Assembly (NCBI GenBank): GCA_902806595.1
Contig: CADCXC010000003.1
Coordinates: 248,001 to 312,000, forward strand
DNA length: 64,000 nt
Source: Pyrenopolyporus hunteri
Lineage: Eukaryota; Ascomycota; Sordariomycetes; Xylariales; Hypoxylaceae
Direction of reading: 5' to 3'
Shown here: one piece after another, positions 12,501-22,213 of the stretch
Position numbering within the stretch: the first letter of the stretch is position 1
Layout of the letters: each line of letters begins with the position of its first letter
Program-made: the position numbers and the translations under genes
The notes under the pieces: generated by a model
What the model was told of the DNA's origin: nothing
Databases searched by the model: none
Seen by the model: the letters and a program-made list of their open reading frames with translations, nothing else

Positions 12501-13975
12501 ACTCCATGGTGAGCGGTTTCGGTTTTCCAATAGATTCAACTTTCGCGTCCGACGAACTATTCCGGGTTTCTGCGAAATCTCGTTAGTATTGTAGGTATAG
12601 AGAGGGAAGAGTCAAGATTGATAAAAAGATTTGTAACGTTGTAAAAGGAATAAAATTGTTTACCTTGGTCGGTGGCTATGATCACAGGTTCGTTTTCCAA
12701 TTCGGTAATTTGCGCTTGTACACTCAGGTACTGAGGCGAACCCTTGGGCAGCGAGTCTTTCAGAGAGGTGAGTTCGTTATACTCCTTTCGTATCTCGCAC
12801 GCGAGTCGGGTAGAACGGTTTGGAAAAAGGCGCATAGAGCGTGTGTCGTATTTGGGAACGTACGGCTTTTCCCCGGAAGGGGTAGTAGTTGATTTCACCT
12901 CACTAAATTTACCGATTCTGGTGGGAGGTGGGTTTTTTATTAGGAGGTTAGCAACACCCTCGATTCTCGTCCAACCGTCAACTCCTTCCTTGATTTCGTC
13001 CGTAGGAGGGCTGTTAGGCTGGTCCATAGTTTGATCGGTAGGTTGATCGGTAGGTTGATCGTTTACCGGCGGTGGACCCACATTTTGCGTTGAGCGCGAA
13101 TCTCCCGGGGTGATAGGAGCTTGGGCCGTCGTCGTAGCGCCCGGTGCTTGTGGATACACCATGTAAAAAGGGGTCGTAGCTCCCCGCAATTCTTGTAGGC
13201 TCGGACCCGGCATGTTCTGGTACGGTACGAGATGTCCATCTCCGTTCTGGAGGCTTTGAAAATGCTGAACCGTGGATTGAGGTACTCCTTGTACGAAGGG
13301 TACCTGCCCATTACGAGCTGCGAATCCGTTTACCGGCTGCTGCGTTGGAAAAGTCGGAACGCCGCGGCCCTGCGGAAGGAATCTCTGTCCTTGGTTTGGC
13401 GAGTTTTGAAGCATCGGCTGATTTTGATATCCTTGGTATGTTCCGGGATTTTGTGGTTGCTGGTACGTCAACCGAGGGTTATGACCGGAGCTCATAGGGC
13501 TTAATGTGAATTGGTTCTGTACCGGCGGAGATTGCGAGACATTCCACGCTTGAGAACTAAAGGCGTTCGGGGTATGGGCATGGCCATGGCCATGGCCATA
13601 GCCGGGCTGCTCACCAACATATTGACGGCGTAGCTGGCTATGGTTATCCGAAAAAGATGCGCTATATTCTGCGGGGGGGTTGAGCGATTGTCCGTTATAC
13701 GGATGCTGCGAGCCCGGAGTGCCCTCATGGTGAGCGTCACCTCCAGTACCGTTCGAAGTCCCAAGAGGATGTATGTGACTATAGAACGACGTCTGCGCCG
13801 GCAAGTTACCTCCATATTGATGGCCTTCGTGGTTTAAGGGAGGGTAATTCGAGACGCCCGTCAACTGAGTCTCGGGTTCGGTTCCTTCGAACTCCATGGT
13901 CCCATAGCCACCGTCTCCTTCGGACCCAGGAATTCCGCCGATGCTATTAGCAAAGGGGGCCCAGTGTTGGGCCAT
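9581..13975 (-). CDS. PNUTS/Ppn1-like protein: LW-type domain, RVSW PP1-docking motif, CCCH finger
   Basis: Assembled as complement(9581..12340, 12433..12569, 12664..13975), 1402 residues. Donors are GTAAAC and GTAACT; acceptors are TTTCGCAG and CATCTAG. Residues 1-437 are Gln/Asn/Pro/Gly-rich and disordered-looking, with a GHGHGHAHT run. About 500-660 is an all-helical domain (KAVEYDVINILW through NRFAAGDYNGRLPKAILKLI) resembling a TFIIS N-terminal/LW domain. RVSW at 879-882, in LRVSWKPDDQLTDIRILEHD, matches the spacing of the PP1-binding TVTW of PNUTS. The C-terminus is a canonical C-x7-C-x5-C-x3-H finger (1377-1395). This order (LW, RVxW, CCCH) is that of PNUTS, the PP1-targeting subunit of the cleavage/polyadenylation machinery (Ppn1 in fission yeast). 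The very long Q/P-rich N-terminal extension is unusual. The orthology call is inference from architecture. Confidence 0.72.
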
Positions 13976-14026
13976 CCTGATTCAACTTCACAAGACCTTA
14001 GGAGAACGATGTGGATATACACAGTG

Positions 14027-14090
14027 CACGTGACGAATGGATAGCACGTGATCGTGTTGGCTATATGAGGTTCCGTGAGGGGAGCACGTG
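14027..14090. promoter_or_regulatory. Cluster of three CACGTG E-boxes
   Basis: CACGTG occurs at 14027-14032, 14045-14050 and 14085-14090, each reading TCACGTGC on the minus strand. They lie 52-115 bp upstream of the ATG of the minus-strand gene ending at 13975. The site matches bHLH factors of the Cbf1 type. Three identical oriented copies within 64 bp are unlikely by chance. The regulatory role is inferred from motif and position. Confidence 0.6.
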
Positions 14091-14539
14091 ATCTACTCTG
14101 CGACGCACGATATCAGCGGCCCGAGCCAAGACCAAAGTGGATATGAATATGGGGTGGCCCTATCAATGAGGGCAGAAACAATAACGGGTTAGGGTGTGTC
14201 GGTATCACACCGTCCCTGCCAGACACAAAGAACTATTACCACTTACCAGTGCTAATGATGCTTGACTTAAATCCGCACGATTGCGACGCCGAGATCAAGT
14301 CCGGACGGGTATAACGACCCTTCTGCGGAGTATACAGCTGCTTATTTCGTACACCCACATCCAGGTCAAGAAGAGGTTGAGGTGTCTGACTAGTGAGACA
14401 CAGGGAGAAGAGGGGGTGGTATTAGATTGATCCTGTAAGAGCCCGCAGCTGGGGCTTGCAGGTTGTGCTCAGGCCGGAAAGGGTATAAGGAGACCGCAGA
14501 TCAAAGCCACCTGCAGATAAACAAATCAGTGTTGGCCCC

Positions 14540-14690
14540 GAGGATGAGAGGGAAGGAGAAAGAGAGAGAGAGAGAGAATATTAAATTTAGGACGGGAAAA
14601 AGAAGAAGAAAAGAAAAGAAAAGAAAAAAGAGGGAAATGACAGAGTGTGATGGGGAAAGAGGAAGAGAGAGATAGAGACAGAGCTAAACT
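14540..14690. repeat. Polypurine low-complexity tract with (AG)n
   Basis: A continuous GA-rich run includes AGAGAGAGAGAGAGAG and AAGAAAAG repeats. It is about 0.6 kb upstream of the Ppn1-like gene start and could be a promoter-proximal GA tract. Confidence 0.7.
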
Positions 14691-16430
14691 ACTCTATGGA
14701 AGGGGAAGAAATATTAATGGCAGAGTGTTTGGCTGGACAGAGGGATCTCCCGGGCGATTGATTAATCCTTATAGATCATGGTCCCAGGCTAACTTCGATG
14801 GAAAATGGCATTTGACGATCGGATCGGCTTTGACGATACGGGATGGATATTATGTCGTCTATAATCATAGGACTTCCGAACCGACTTTAGGAGGGGTTCG
14901 TCCCCTCGACAACTTCTCTGCAACTGAATAAGGTACAGGCCATGATACTATCCAGCTTGATGGTATCTCTAAGAGGACCGGTGAATTTGTGGTTATAAGT
15001 CGAAACTGCAACGGCTGTAATTATGCTGCTCGATGTCTAGGGACTAGAACCGGTTTGACGAGGACGACTGCATGTGCTTTCGCTAACTGTCTCTGTCCAA
15101 ACCTTTGGCGGACGTGCTGATATAAAGAAGCCCCCATTTCCCTTGGGGGACGCTCAAGAACTCTTGGCCGTGAATAATGGAGTAACCATTAAATTGACTC
15201 ATGAAGAGCCCAGCTTCATTCGAGACCCGAGCAGTCTGATATGTTGCTAGACTTTCATATTCAAGATAGGGGAAGGGGGGTATATTTTCAGGGAGACTAC
15301 GTCTCCCTTGCGCTTTTAAGCTCTTTCACTCTCCCTCCCTCTGTAAGATGGGAATTTAGGAGTTACTTGTTAGACGTTGACCGGTCACTAGAACTTCCAT
15401 TGTTCAAGTAGTACCCATCGACTGCTCTGCCGTAATCCCATCGTGAGGAGGGGGCCACCATCTCTTATATTCGGCTGTTGGCTGCCAACCCAAAAGTCCC
15501 CTGCCGAAATGCAAATACAGTGCTGCAAGAATCGGAGGTAGAGGTTTTGGGCGGAGACCATCCACAACGGAATGATCAACCCGGGGAGCACAGGGCACAT
15601 ACACAACACATGTTCTCTTAAATTTTTGTGCAGATAATGATGGTGCTGGAAAGGCTTTGTGAAAGAAAAAGGGAAAGGGGGGTTTGATGTTATTTTCATA
15701 CCCTTTGGTCTTAGATAATCTTCCACATCCCACGACCGAAGTCTCCCCTGTTATTGCTGCTGATGCTGCCGCTGTTTCTTCTTATGAAGAGAACAGTTGC
15801 TCGTCATGCTCCCATTATTGAGAGATATAATTTACGACATCAAATCTCCCGATGATTTAGGCGAGAGAAAAGAAATAAGTCTATCTCAATGGTCCTGAAC
15901 AAGTGAGTAGATTGGAGAATTGCTTTGGTCGACTGCTATCCTGAGTGATCGTGGGGATGGGGGGTGGAGCGAAAGCGAGCGATTGAGCGACCGATACAAA
16001 TCTTCTAGGAGTATACGGACAACCAACCGCGAAAAAAAGCGCCCTCTCTATGGGATGATTTACTCAAATTAGGAGGAAGAATTAATTCTGGTATAATCAG
16101 AGCCTCGATAAAGTACAACAAAGTGATGGCGGTCGATGCGAGATGATGGACAATGTGGCAATTAAGGAGGAAAAAGAGACGCGACGGGAGAGAGAAAAGA
16201 AGGATTAAAGAGGAAAAGTTGGCGTCGCAGGCTTTTTTTCTTGGGGGAAAGTTTTCTTGGGGGGAGAAGGAAAGAGACGCGCGAGCAAAGGGGAAAGAAA
16301 AACTGCCCAAAGTGGAGCACAGGCTTTCGACGGCCCATGGCTGGGGGGCTAGGTACATACATGTAGTGTCGGTATGTCGGCTTCCTTGTTTCACACTCTG
16401 AGCCATACATAAGGTTGTACCCTAAGCAGC

Positions 16431-16470
16431 TTACCTACCTACCTAGGTACCTACCTATAATGTAGGTACT
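16431..16470. repeat. ACCT/AGGT microsatellite
   Basis: TTACCTACCTACCTAGGTAC is followed by CTACCT and TAGGTAC. It forms a self-complementary core around CCTAGG. Confidence 0.8.
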
Positions 16471-16857
16471 TGGTCAAGGAGATACGTCTACATATATTAC
16501 ACGGCTGACACCTACATGTAATTACATATATACGTGCATGTACCTAACGCCTAGAGTTACCTTTACGTGTAAGCTTTCAAGGTTTTGGTGCTTTGATAGG
16601 CGATCCTTGCAACGAATCGCTCTCGTATACATATACCTAGGTAGGTGTACATGTACTTACGCAGCTAAAGACACTTACCTGGTACCTATCGATGAAAAGG
16701 ATCCAATAGCCCAGGCTATGCCATGTTCTCAGCGGAACTGTCTTACCGACCAGGGTGCCCGGATATGTACTGAATGAGTCTCGCAATTAATTATAATGCA
16801 AAATCGCAAGAAAACAAAAACAAAATTACAGTTACAGAAGTCAAAGGTCTTGCATGC

Positions 16858-16893
16858 ACCTACCTAAGTACCTAGGTAGTGTAGGTACCTACC
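16858..16893. repeat. ACCT/AGGT microsatellite
   Basis: Alternating ACCT and AGGT units around CCTAGG and GGTACC cores, of the same family as 16431. Confidence 0.75.
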
Positions 16894-16974
16894 ATTTAAA
16901 GATACAAGGTAAAAGTACCCTAAGTACCTGGCGCGGCAGCGTACATAACGCTCCTACTATGTACAATGAGACTC

Positions 16975-17498
16975 AACGCTATATGTCCGCAGGATTTCTA
17001 TTGTTCAAAGTGGGGCGTAAGGCACCAAGGCATCAACCTTTACTATAAAAGGTTAGTATGTACTATCCCATACAAATTAATATTAAGGATACTTATATTA
17101 CCTAATTATAACCGCTGGCCGCTAGTATCGCGGCACCCCTTAATTTTATTATATACCTATCGATAGAAACAGCGTATATAGCTATAATCGTGACTTAATT
17201 CGGGAAAGTGTTTATAGGTCGATTGTACGAACTTTCTTTCGTCTTTCGTCAAATCAGGTTCTCTTAGGACGGCGTGTTGTATCCGTATTTGAAAGCTCTT
17301 CGAAGGCTTTAGTAGTATGCGGTGACGTACTAGTAGTATATTTCTTTCGAATCTAGAGTGGTATTTTCAAGGCCTTATTTTGTACCTTCGCATACTAATT
17401 TATATGGGATAGTACATACTAACCTTTTATAGTAAAGTTTGATGCCTGGCGCCTTACGCCCCACTTTGAACAATAGAAATCCTGCGGACATATACGTT
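16975..17498. mobile_element. Foldback (MITE-like) element with about 105-bp terminal inverted repeats
   Basis: Left arm 16975-17079 and right arm 17396-17498 are inverted copies about 94% identical (hand alignment: a few substitutions and 1-2 nt indels). The arms enclose 316 bp with no coding frame. Each arm begins AACG and contains TGTCCGCAGGATTTC. No clear target-site duplication is seen at the ends. The structure fits a non-autonomous foldback/MITE element, or a locus whose transcript forms a long hairpin. It ends 645 bp upstream of the SLY1 start. Confidence 0.8.
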
Positions 17499-18142
17499 AG
17501 TGCCTCCGTCAGAAAATGCCAGATATGGTCAAGCGGGAATCCAATGATCAAAGGCGTCAAGTGCGATTACCACGTGCGAAGCTACAAGATACATACAATA
17601 CAATACAGTACAGCATCAAATACCAATAATTCGACGGATACAACTAGTACATCATCACTTGGACGTCGTGCCCTTTATCGAGGCGAGGTCAACCCCTTTG
17701 CTATCCTCGGGCCGTCAACTGGGTATTGCGATCCCCGCGAGTCGCCGAGTTTACAAAATAATCCAATATATGTACCTAACTTTGCGAATCTCAGCCTCAT
17801 AACCCCAGCCATTTACACACGACAACGATGCGCCAGTGACGACGAGTTAGCGATATACCTCGACCATATTCTATTACTCGCTTCCTCTTATAAGTGATAC
17901 GACACCTCCTTTCCGACCACCCCTTCGCCGCATCCTCCTTACTTACGAGACCCCTACATCTCATACATGCATGACTTGGACGACGACGAACAGAACGTCC
18001 CCAGCAGATCCGGCGGAACTGCGCAATCATCGAACGTAGTAGTAACTGAGGAGGAAGATAGTAGGAAGACAGCTCTGAATAGGACACGGACTCGACGATT
18101 CGGTATTACCGCTACCGCTAGCGCTGCTCATCATCGGTCCTC
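17499..18142. other. SLY1 upstream region
   Basis: This spacer lies between the foldback right arm and the SLY1 ATG. It contains CAATAC repeats near 17590 and no coding motif. Open frames at 17439-17897 and 17967-18260 overlap the foldback or SLY1 exon 1 and have no recognisable content. Confidence 0.5.
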
Positions 18143-20579
18143 ATGGCTGGAGCCAAGGGTAATTCGTTGCGCGATCGCCAGATTGGTCAGACTCCCAATA
18201 CACCACTCTCCTTCCCCTTGCTCGCCGGCCTGTGCAACTAACCCATACCAGCATCCCTAAAAAGGATCCTCAACCTCAATGAGGCACTCGACCAGAAAGA
18301 TGAAGACGAGTCTCACGTAAACGGATTGGCCCCGACTGGTCCTATCCTTACGGCCAATGGCGAGCCTGTGTGGAAGGTCCTCGTCTTCGACGACCTCGGC
18401 CGAGACGTGATCAGCAGCGTTATGAGAGTAAACGACCTACGGTCCATGGGCGTTACCATGCATATGTAATAGATCCCCTACCGCTCCAACGAAGCGCCGC
18501 GTACGACACTTACTAATTTGCGGTGCTTGTCCAGGCATCTTGCCGCGTCTCGACATCCTATTCCCGACGTCCCCGTCATCTATCTCGTCGAGCCGAGCCC
18601 GAAGAATCTGGAAGGCATCACGAGCGATCTACAGAAAGGTCTTTATTCTCCCGCCTACATCAACTTCCTCTCTTCCATCCCACGCCCCCTCCTCGAAGAC
18701 TTCGCGGCGCAAACCGCAGCCGCAGGAACCGCCGAGCACATCGCCCAACTGTTTGACCAGTACCTTAATTTCATCGTTGCCGAGCCCGACCTATTTAGCT
18801 TAGGGATGCAGAAGGAACACACATATTGGGCTCTGAATAGCGCGAAAACCAAAGATGATGAGTTGGATCACGTTGTTGATAGGATAGTCAGTGGTTTATT
18901 CAGCGTTGCTGTAACCATGGGTACGACGCCCTAGCAGCACCGCCCGACCGCTTACAGAGCTGACTAGCCGCCTTAGGTGTCATTCCCATCATACGGTGCC
19001 CCAAGGGCGCCGCTGCAGAGATGATCGCTGGCAAGCTCGACCGAAAGCTCCGCGACCACATCCTCAATTCCAAGGATAACCTCTTCTCTAATACGCGCCC
19101 CTCCTCGTCCGCAGGCGCGTCCGCTTCCCGGCCTGTCCTCATCATCCTCGACCGAAACGTCGACCTGAATCCCATGCTCTCGCATTCCTGGACTTATCAA
19201 TCTCTCGTACACGACGTTCTTAACATGAAGCTTAACAGGATTACCATCGAGACGCCTGTGGACGAAGATAATCCGGCGAAAGGGGTGACGAAGAAAGCCT
19301 ACGACTTAAATTCCACAGATTTCTTCTGGGAGAAGAACTCGGGCGTTCCGTTTCCCCAGGTCGCGGAGGATATCGACGCTGAGCTAATGCGGTATAAGGA
19401 AGACGCTCAAGAAATCACCAAAAAGACGGGGGCCTCGTCGATAGAAGACTTGCAGAACGATACGAGCGCGAGCGCGCAACATCTGAAGGCCGCAATAACA
19501 TTGCTGCCGGAATTAAGGGAGCGCAAAGCCGTATTGGACATGCACATGAATATCCTGGCCTCTCTATTAAGGGGTATAAAAGATCGACAACTAGACAACT
19601 ACTTTCAGATGGAGGAAAACGTTATGAAGCAAACGAAAAGCCAGATCCTCGAGGTCATCAAGGACGACACCAAGGGCAAGGACCCCTTAGACAAACTGCG
19701 CCTGTTCATAATATGGTTCTTAAGCACAGAGCAAGAAGTCAGCCGCGCAGATTGGACTCAGTTTGAAGAAGCTCTCGCGGCGGCACAAGTAGACACCACC
19801 AGCCTTGCCTACATCCGACAGTGAGTTCAGGACCGCAATTCAAGTTTCGCGACCTTAGCCTTTCTCCTTCCTCCTCTATCTTTTCCCTCATTACGTACGT
19901 GCTAACGTCGGCTTACAGAGTCCGTGCCACAACAAAGATGACCCAATTAACAACCATCGGGCCATCCCAACCAGCTGGCGCACAGTCTAGCTCAACCGAC
20001 CTATTCGGCCGGTTTTCCTCTCTATCCAGCCGCCTAACAGACCGTTTAAAAGAGACGGGCGTCGGAGTCCCCACGAATCTCGCATCCAACTTTGATTCTT
20101 TAATAGGCGGCATAAAGAACTTCCTCCCGGCCAATCGCGATCTGACGGTCACCAAGATCGTTGAATCCATCATGGATCCTCAAGCCGCCTCGACGTCTGC
20201 AATCGCGAAGACGGAGAACTATCTATACTTTGACCCGCGAAGCGCGAACGCACGCGGTAGCATGCCGCCCCCTAGCGCGATGCGGGCTGGCGGAAGTGTC
20301 GGCGCCACGCCAGGCTCGCTTCCCGGTGGGCCGGGAGCACAGGGCCCTGGTACAGGAGCTAGTTTTGGGCAGCGAAGGCAGGGATTCACAGAGGCTGTTG
20401 TATTCACAGTCGGTGGCGGCAGCATGGACGAGTACGGAAACCTGCAGGAGTGGGTGCAGCGAACGGGCGAGGCCGGCGGCCGCCCCAAGAAGAGGGTTGT
20501 TTACGGTAGCACGGAGCTCCTGAACGCGCGCGAGTTCATCAAGGAGGAGCTTGAGAGGCTGGGACGTGAGGTCCCGTAG
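18143..20579 (+). CDS. SLY1: SLY1, Sec1/Munc18-family ER-Golgi fusion protein, 5 exons
   Basis: Assembled as join(18143..18185, 18252..18465, 18535..18920, 18977..19820, 19919..20579), 715 residues. SM proteins bind syntaxins and proofread SNARE complexes; Sly1 acts with Sed5 in ER-Golgi transport. The N-terminus is MAGAKGNSLRDRQIASLKRI, then LNLNEALD. Conserved blocks follow: EPVWKVLVFDDLGRDVIS, HPIPDVPVIYLVEPSPKN, SPAYINFLSSIPRPLLEDFA, FIVAEPDLFSLG, then IPIIRCPKGAAAEMIAGKL and DRNVDLNPMLSHSWTYQSLV. These match Sly1 rather than Sec1, Vps33 or Vps45. Introns 2-5 have GTAATA, GTACGA and GTGAGT donors with YAG acceptors and keep frame. The first donor, GTCAGA, is weak, but it is the only one that restores RQIASLKRILNLN. 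A Gly/Pro-rich loop precedes the C-terminal KKRVVYGSTELLNA block. Length fits the family. Confidence 0.92.
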
Positions 20580-21664
20580 AGGCTGTTTGTCTAGTGAAGT
20601 GAGGCGGGGCCCGAAGAAAAAAGGGAGAAGACTTGGGGAAAAGGTTAGACAGACAGACAGGCAGGCCCGTTAATACAGTTGTGTTGTTGCATGTAGCGCG
20701 GGCAGCCAACGCAACTAATATAAGAGAATACAAAAAATATACAGTCCAAAGCGTCCTAGATTTAGACGGAACTTTCTTTTCTTTTTTGCGTCCGTATCAT
20801 TATTACCAATTAAGACATCTAAATAAATAGTGATTTGCACGGGACTTCCGTATCATTGAATTAAATACCGAGAAGATTATTTGTTCGAGTCTCATTATAA
20901 AGTACTAGGTAGCATAATGACCTCGTAGGTATAAGTAGAATCTTACCATACCTCGTTGGATGAGAAGTTATTTGGATGAGAAGTTATAGTTTAGACATCC
21001 ACATATAAATACGGTGTATGTTTTCGTCTCCTAGAACCACAATTACGCGTTTACTTATCTCTACGGCTTAGAATAAACGGCCAGGATCAATTCCACGAGC
21101 AATGAACGATGGTTAACGGGACACGAACGCATGTACAGACTGCATCTTAAACATACGATAGAACTTATAGACACGTCGAAGGAGGTCTGGAAACTCCGCT
21201 ACGCCAACCAATGCCAGCTCATCACCTTCTTATACAATGTCCTCCTAGCGCCCTGAACGCTGCACATATCGCCATCACATCCACACATTCATCCAAGTTA
21301 CATGCTCCACCATTCATCGGGGACGAGAATGGTTTCCCACCTAGGATTATCACTGGCAGGACCGCAAACTTTGCAAGCCTCCCCACGAGGCTTTCGTTCT
21401 AGAGACATAAAAATTCGCATTCGTAATCTGAGACACCAGCGCGATACGTCATTATACATTCATCTGAGGATTTCAATATACATCTTTTCTTCGTATCGTA
21501 TAAGACAATCATAACCGCTCTATGCGGCAATGAACTGTAGTTCTTGTTTCCGGCTCTCAGAATGCCGTCGCGGATTCGCAAAATGGGGTATACTGATGAA
21601 AGGAACCAGAATCTCGTCACAACTATGAATAAACGAAGAAACGGAATAAAGTCGTAAACGAAGT
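20580..21664. other. Convergent intergenic spacer
   Basis: The spacer is 1.1 kb downstream of SLY1. It has an (AGAC)n run near 20648 (GACAGACAGACAGG) and otherwise AT-leaning sequence. No gene is supported. Confidence 0.5.
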
Positions 21665-22213
21665 CTAGTTGGTCATAACCCGGACATGGAATTGCTTAGC
21701 AAATGGGAATCGTAGTAGTCTCAAGAGCGTGGGAAAATCGCGCTCCAATAACGTTACGAGTGGCCGGGGATTGTCGGTTAGAATGTGACGCAGGAAGACC
21801 ATGGTGTCAGTTATCCAGTTAAGGGAGTCCGCCACGAGCGCGACTGGCAAAACGGCCGCTGTCCAGAGTATCGTAAGATCGACTGGGAGGGCGATGTGAT
21901 ATTCGTAGAGCATATCTTCGACAACAGCCAGGAAGACAAGCGGGGGAAAAAACAGGGTTATCCCGGGCCCAACCCTTTCGAAAGGACCGAGAAACTCCTC
22001 GAAAAGTATGCCATAATAACCGGGATAGCGATGTAGAACTTCTCTCTCAACGCCCCGCAAGCATCGCATTAACCGCAACAGCTTCCCGGGAAACCAAAGC
22101 GAAAGCCGGAACAAAGAGGCACTGTGCGCCGCGAGGACTGCAGTATCCCGGACACCCGGCGAGAATAGTATGCGAATAATAATCGGCTCAGATATGTCTG
22201 AGGTGGAAGCTCT
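21665..22213 (-). other. Open frame in phase with and directly after the chitin synthase stop
   Basis: After the chitin synthase TAG (22214-22216) the same frame continues for 182 sense codons to a TGA/TAA-type stop at 21665. There is no ATG until well inside (LMRCLRG). The translation has two hydrophobic segments that could span a membrane (GITLFFPPLVFLAVV and ILWTAAVLPVALVA) and a Leu/Arg-rich tail. It could be chance, a small separate gene whose first exon is hidden, or a readthrough extension. The TAG-AGA context is not a known strong readthrough signal. No family is recognised. Confidence 0.3.

Larger units (their letters stand above)
14091..16974. other. Intergenic region with purine-rich tracts
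   Basis: No gene is supported. At 14540-14690 the plus strand is almost all purine, including an (AG)8 stretch and AAAAG repeats. Similar purine tracts lie at 16155-16290. Two ACCT/AGGT microsatellites follow at 16431-16470 and 16858-16893. Short frames on both strands lack motifs and splice-consistent neighbours. Confidence 0.5.

Noticed and set aside
14463..14931. Two plus-strand frames in the purine tract
   Set aside because: Their content (Arg/Glu/Lys runs) follows from the GA-rich DNA; no splice-consistent partner.
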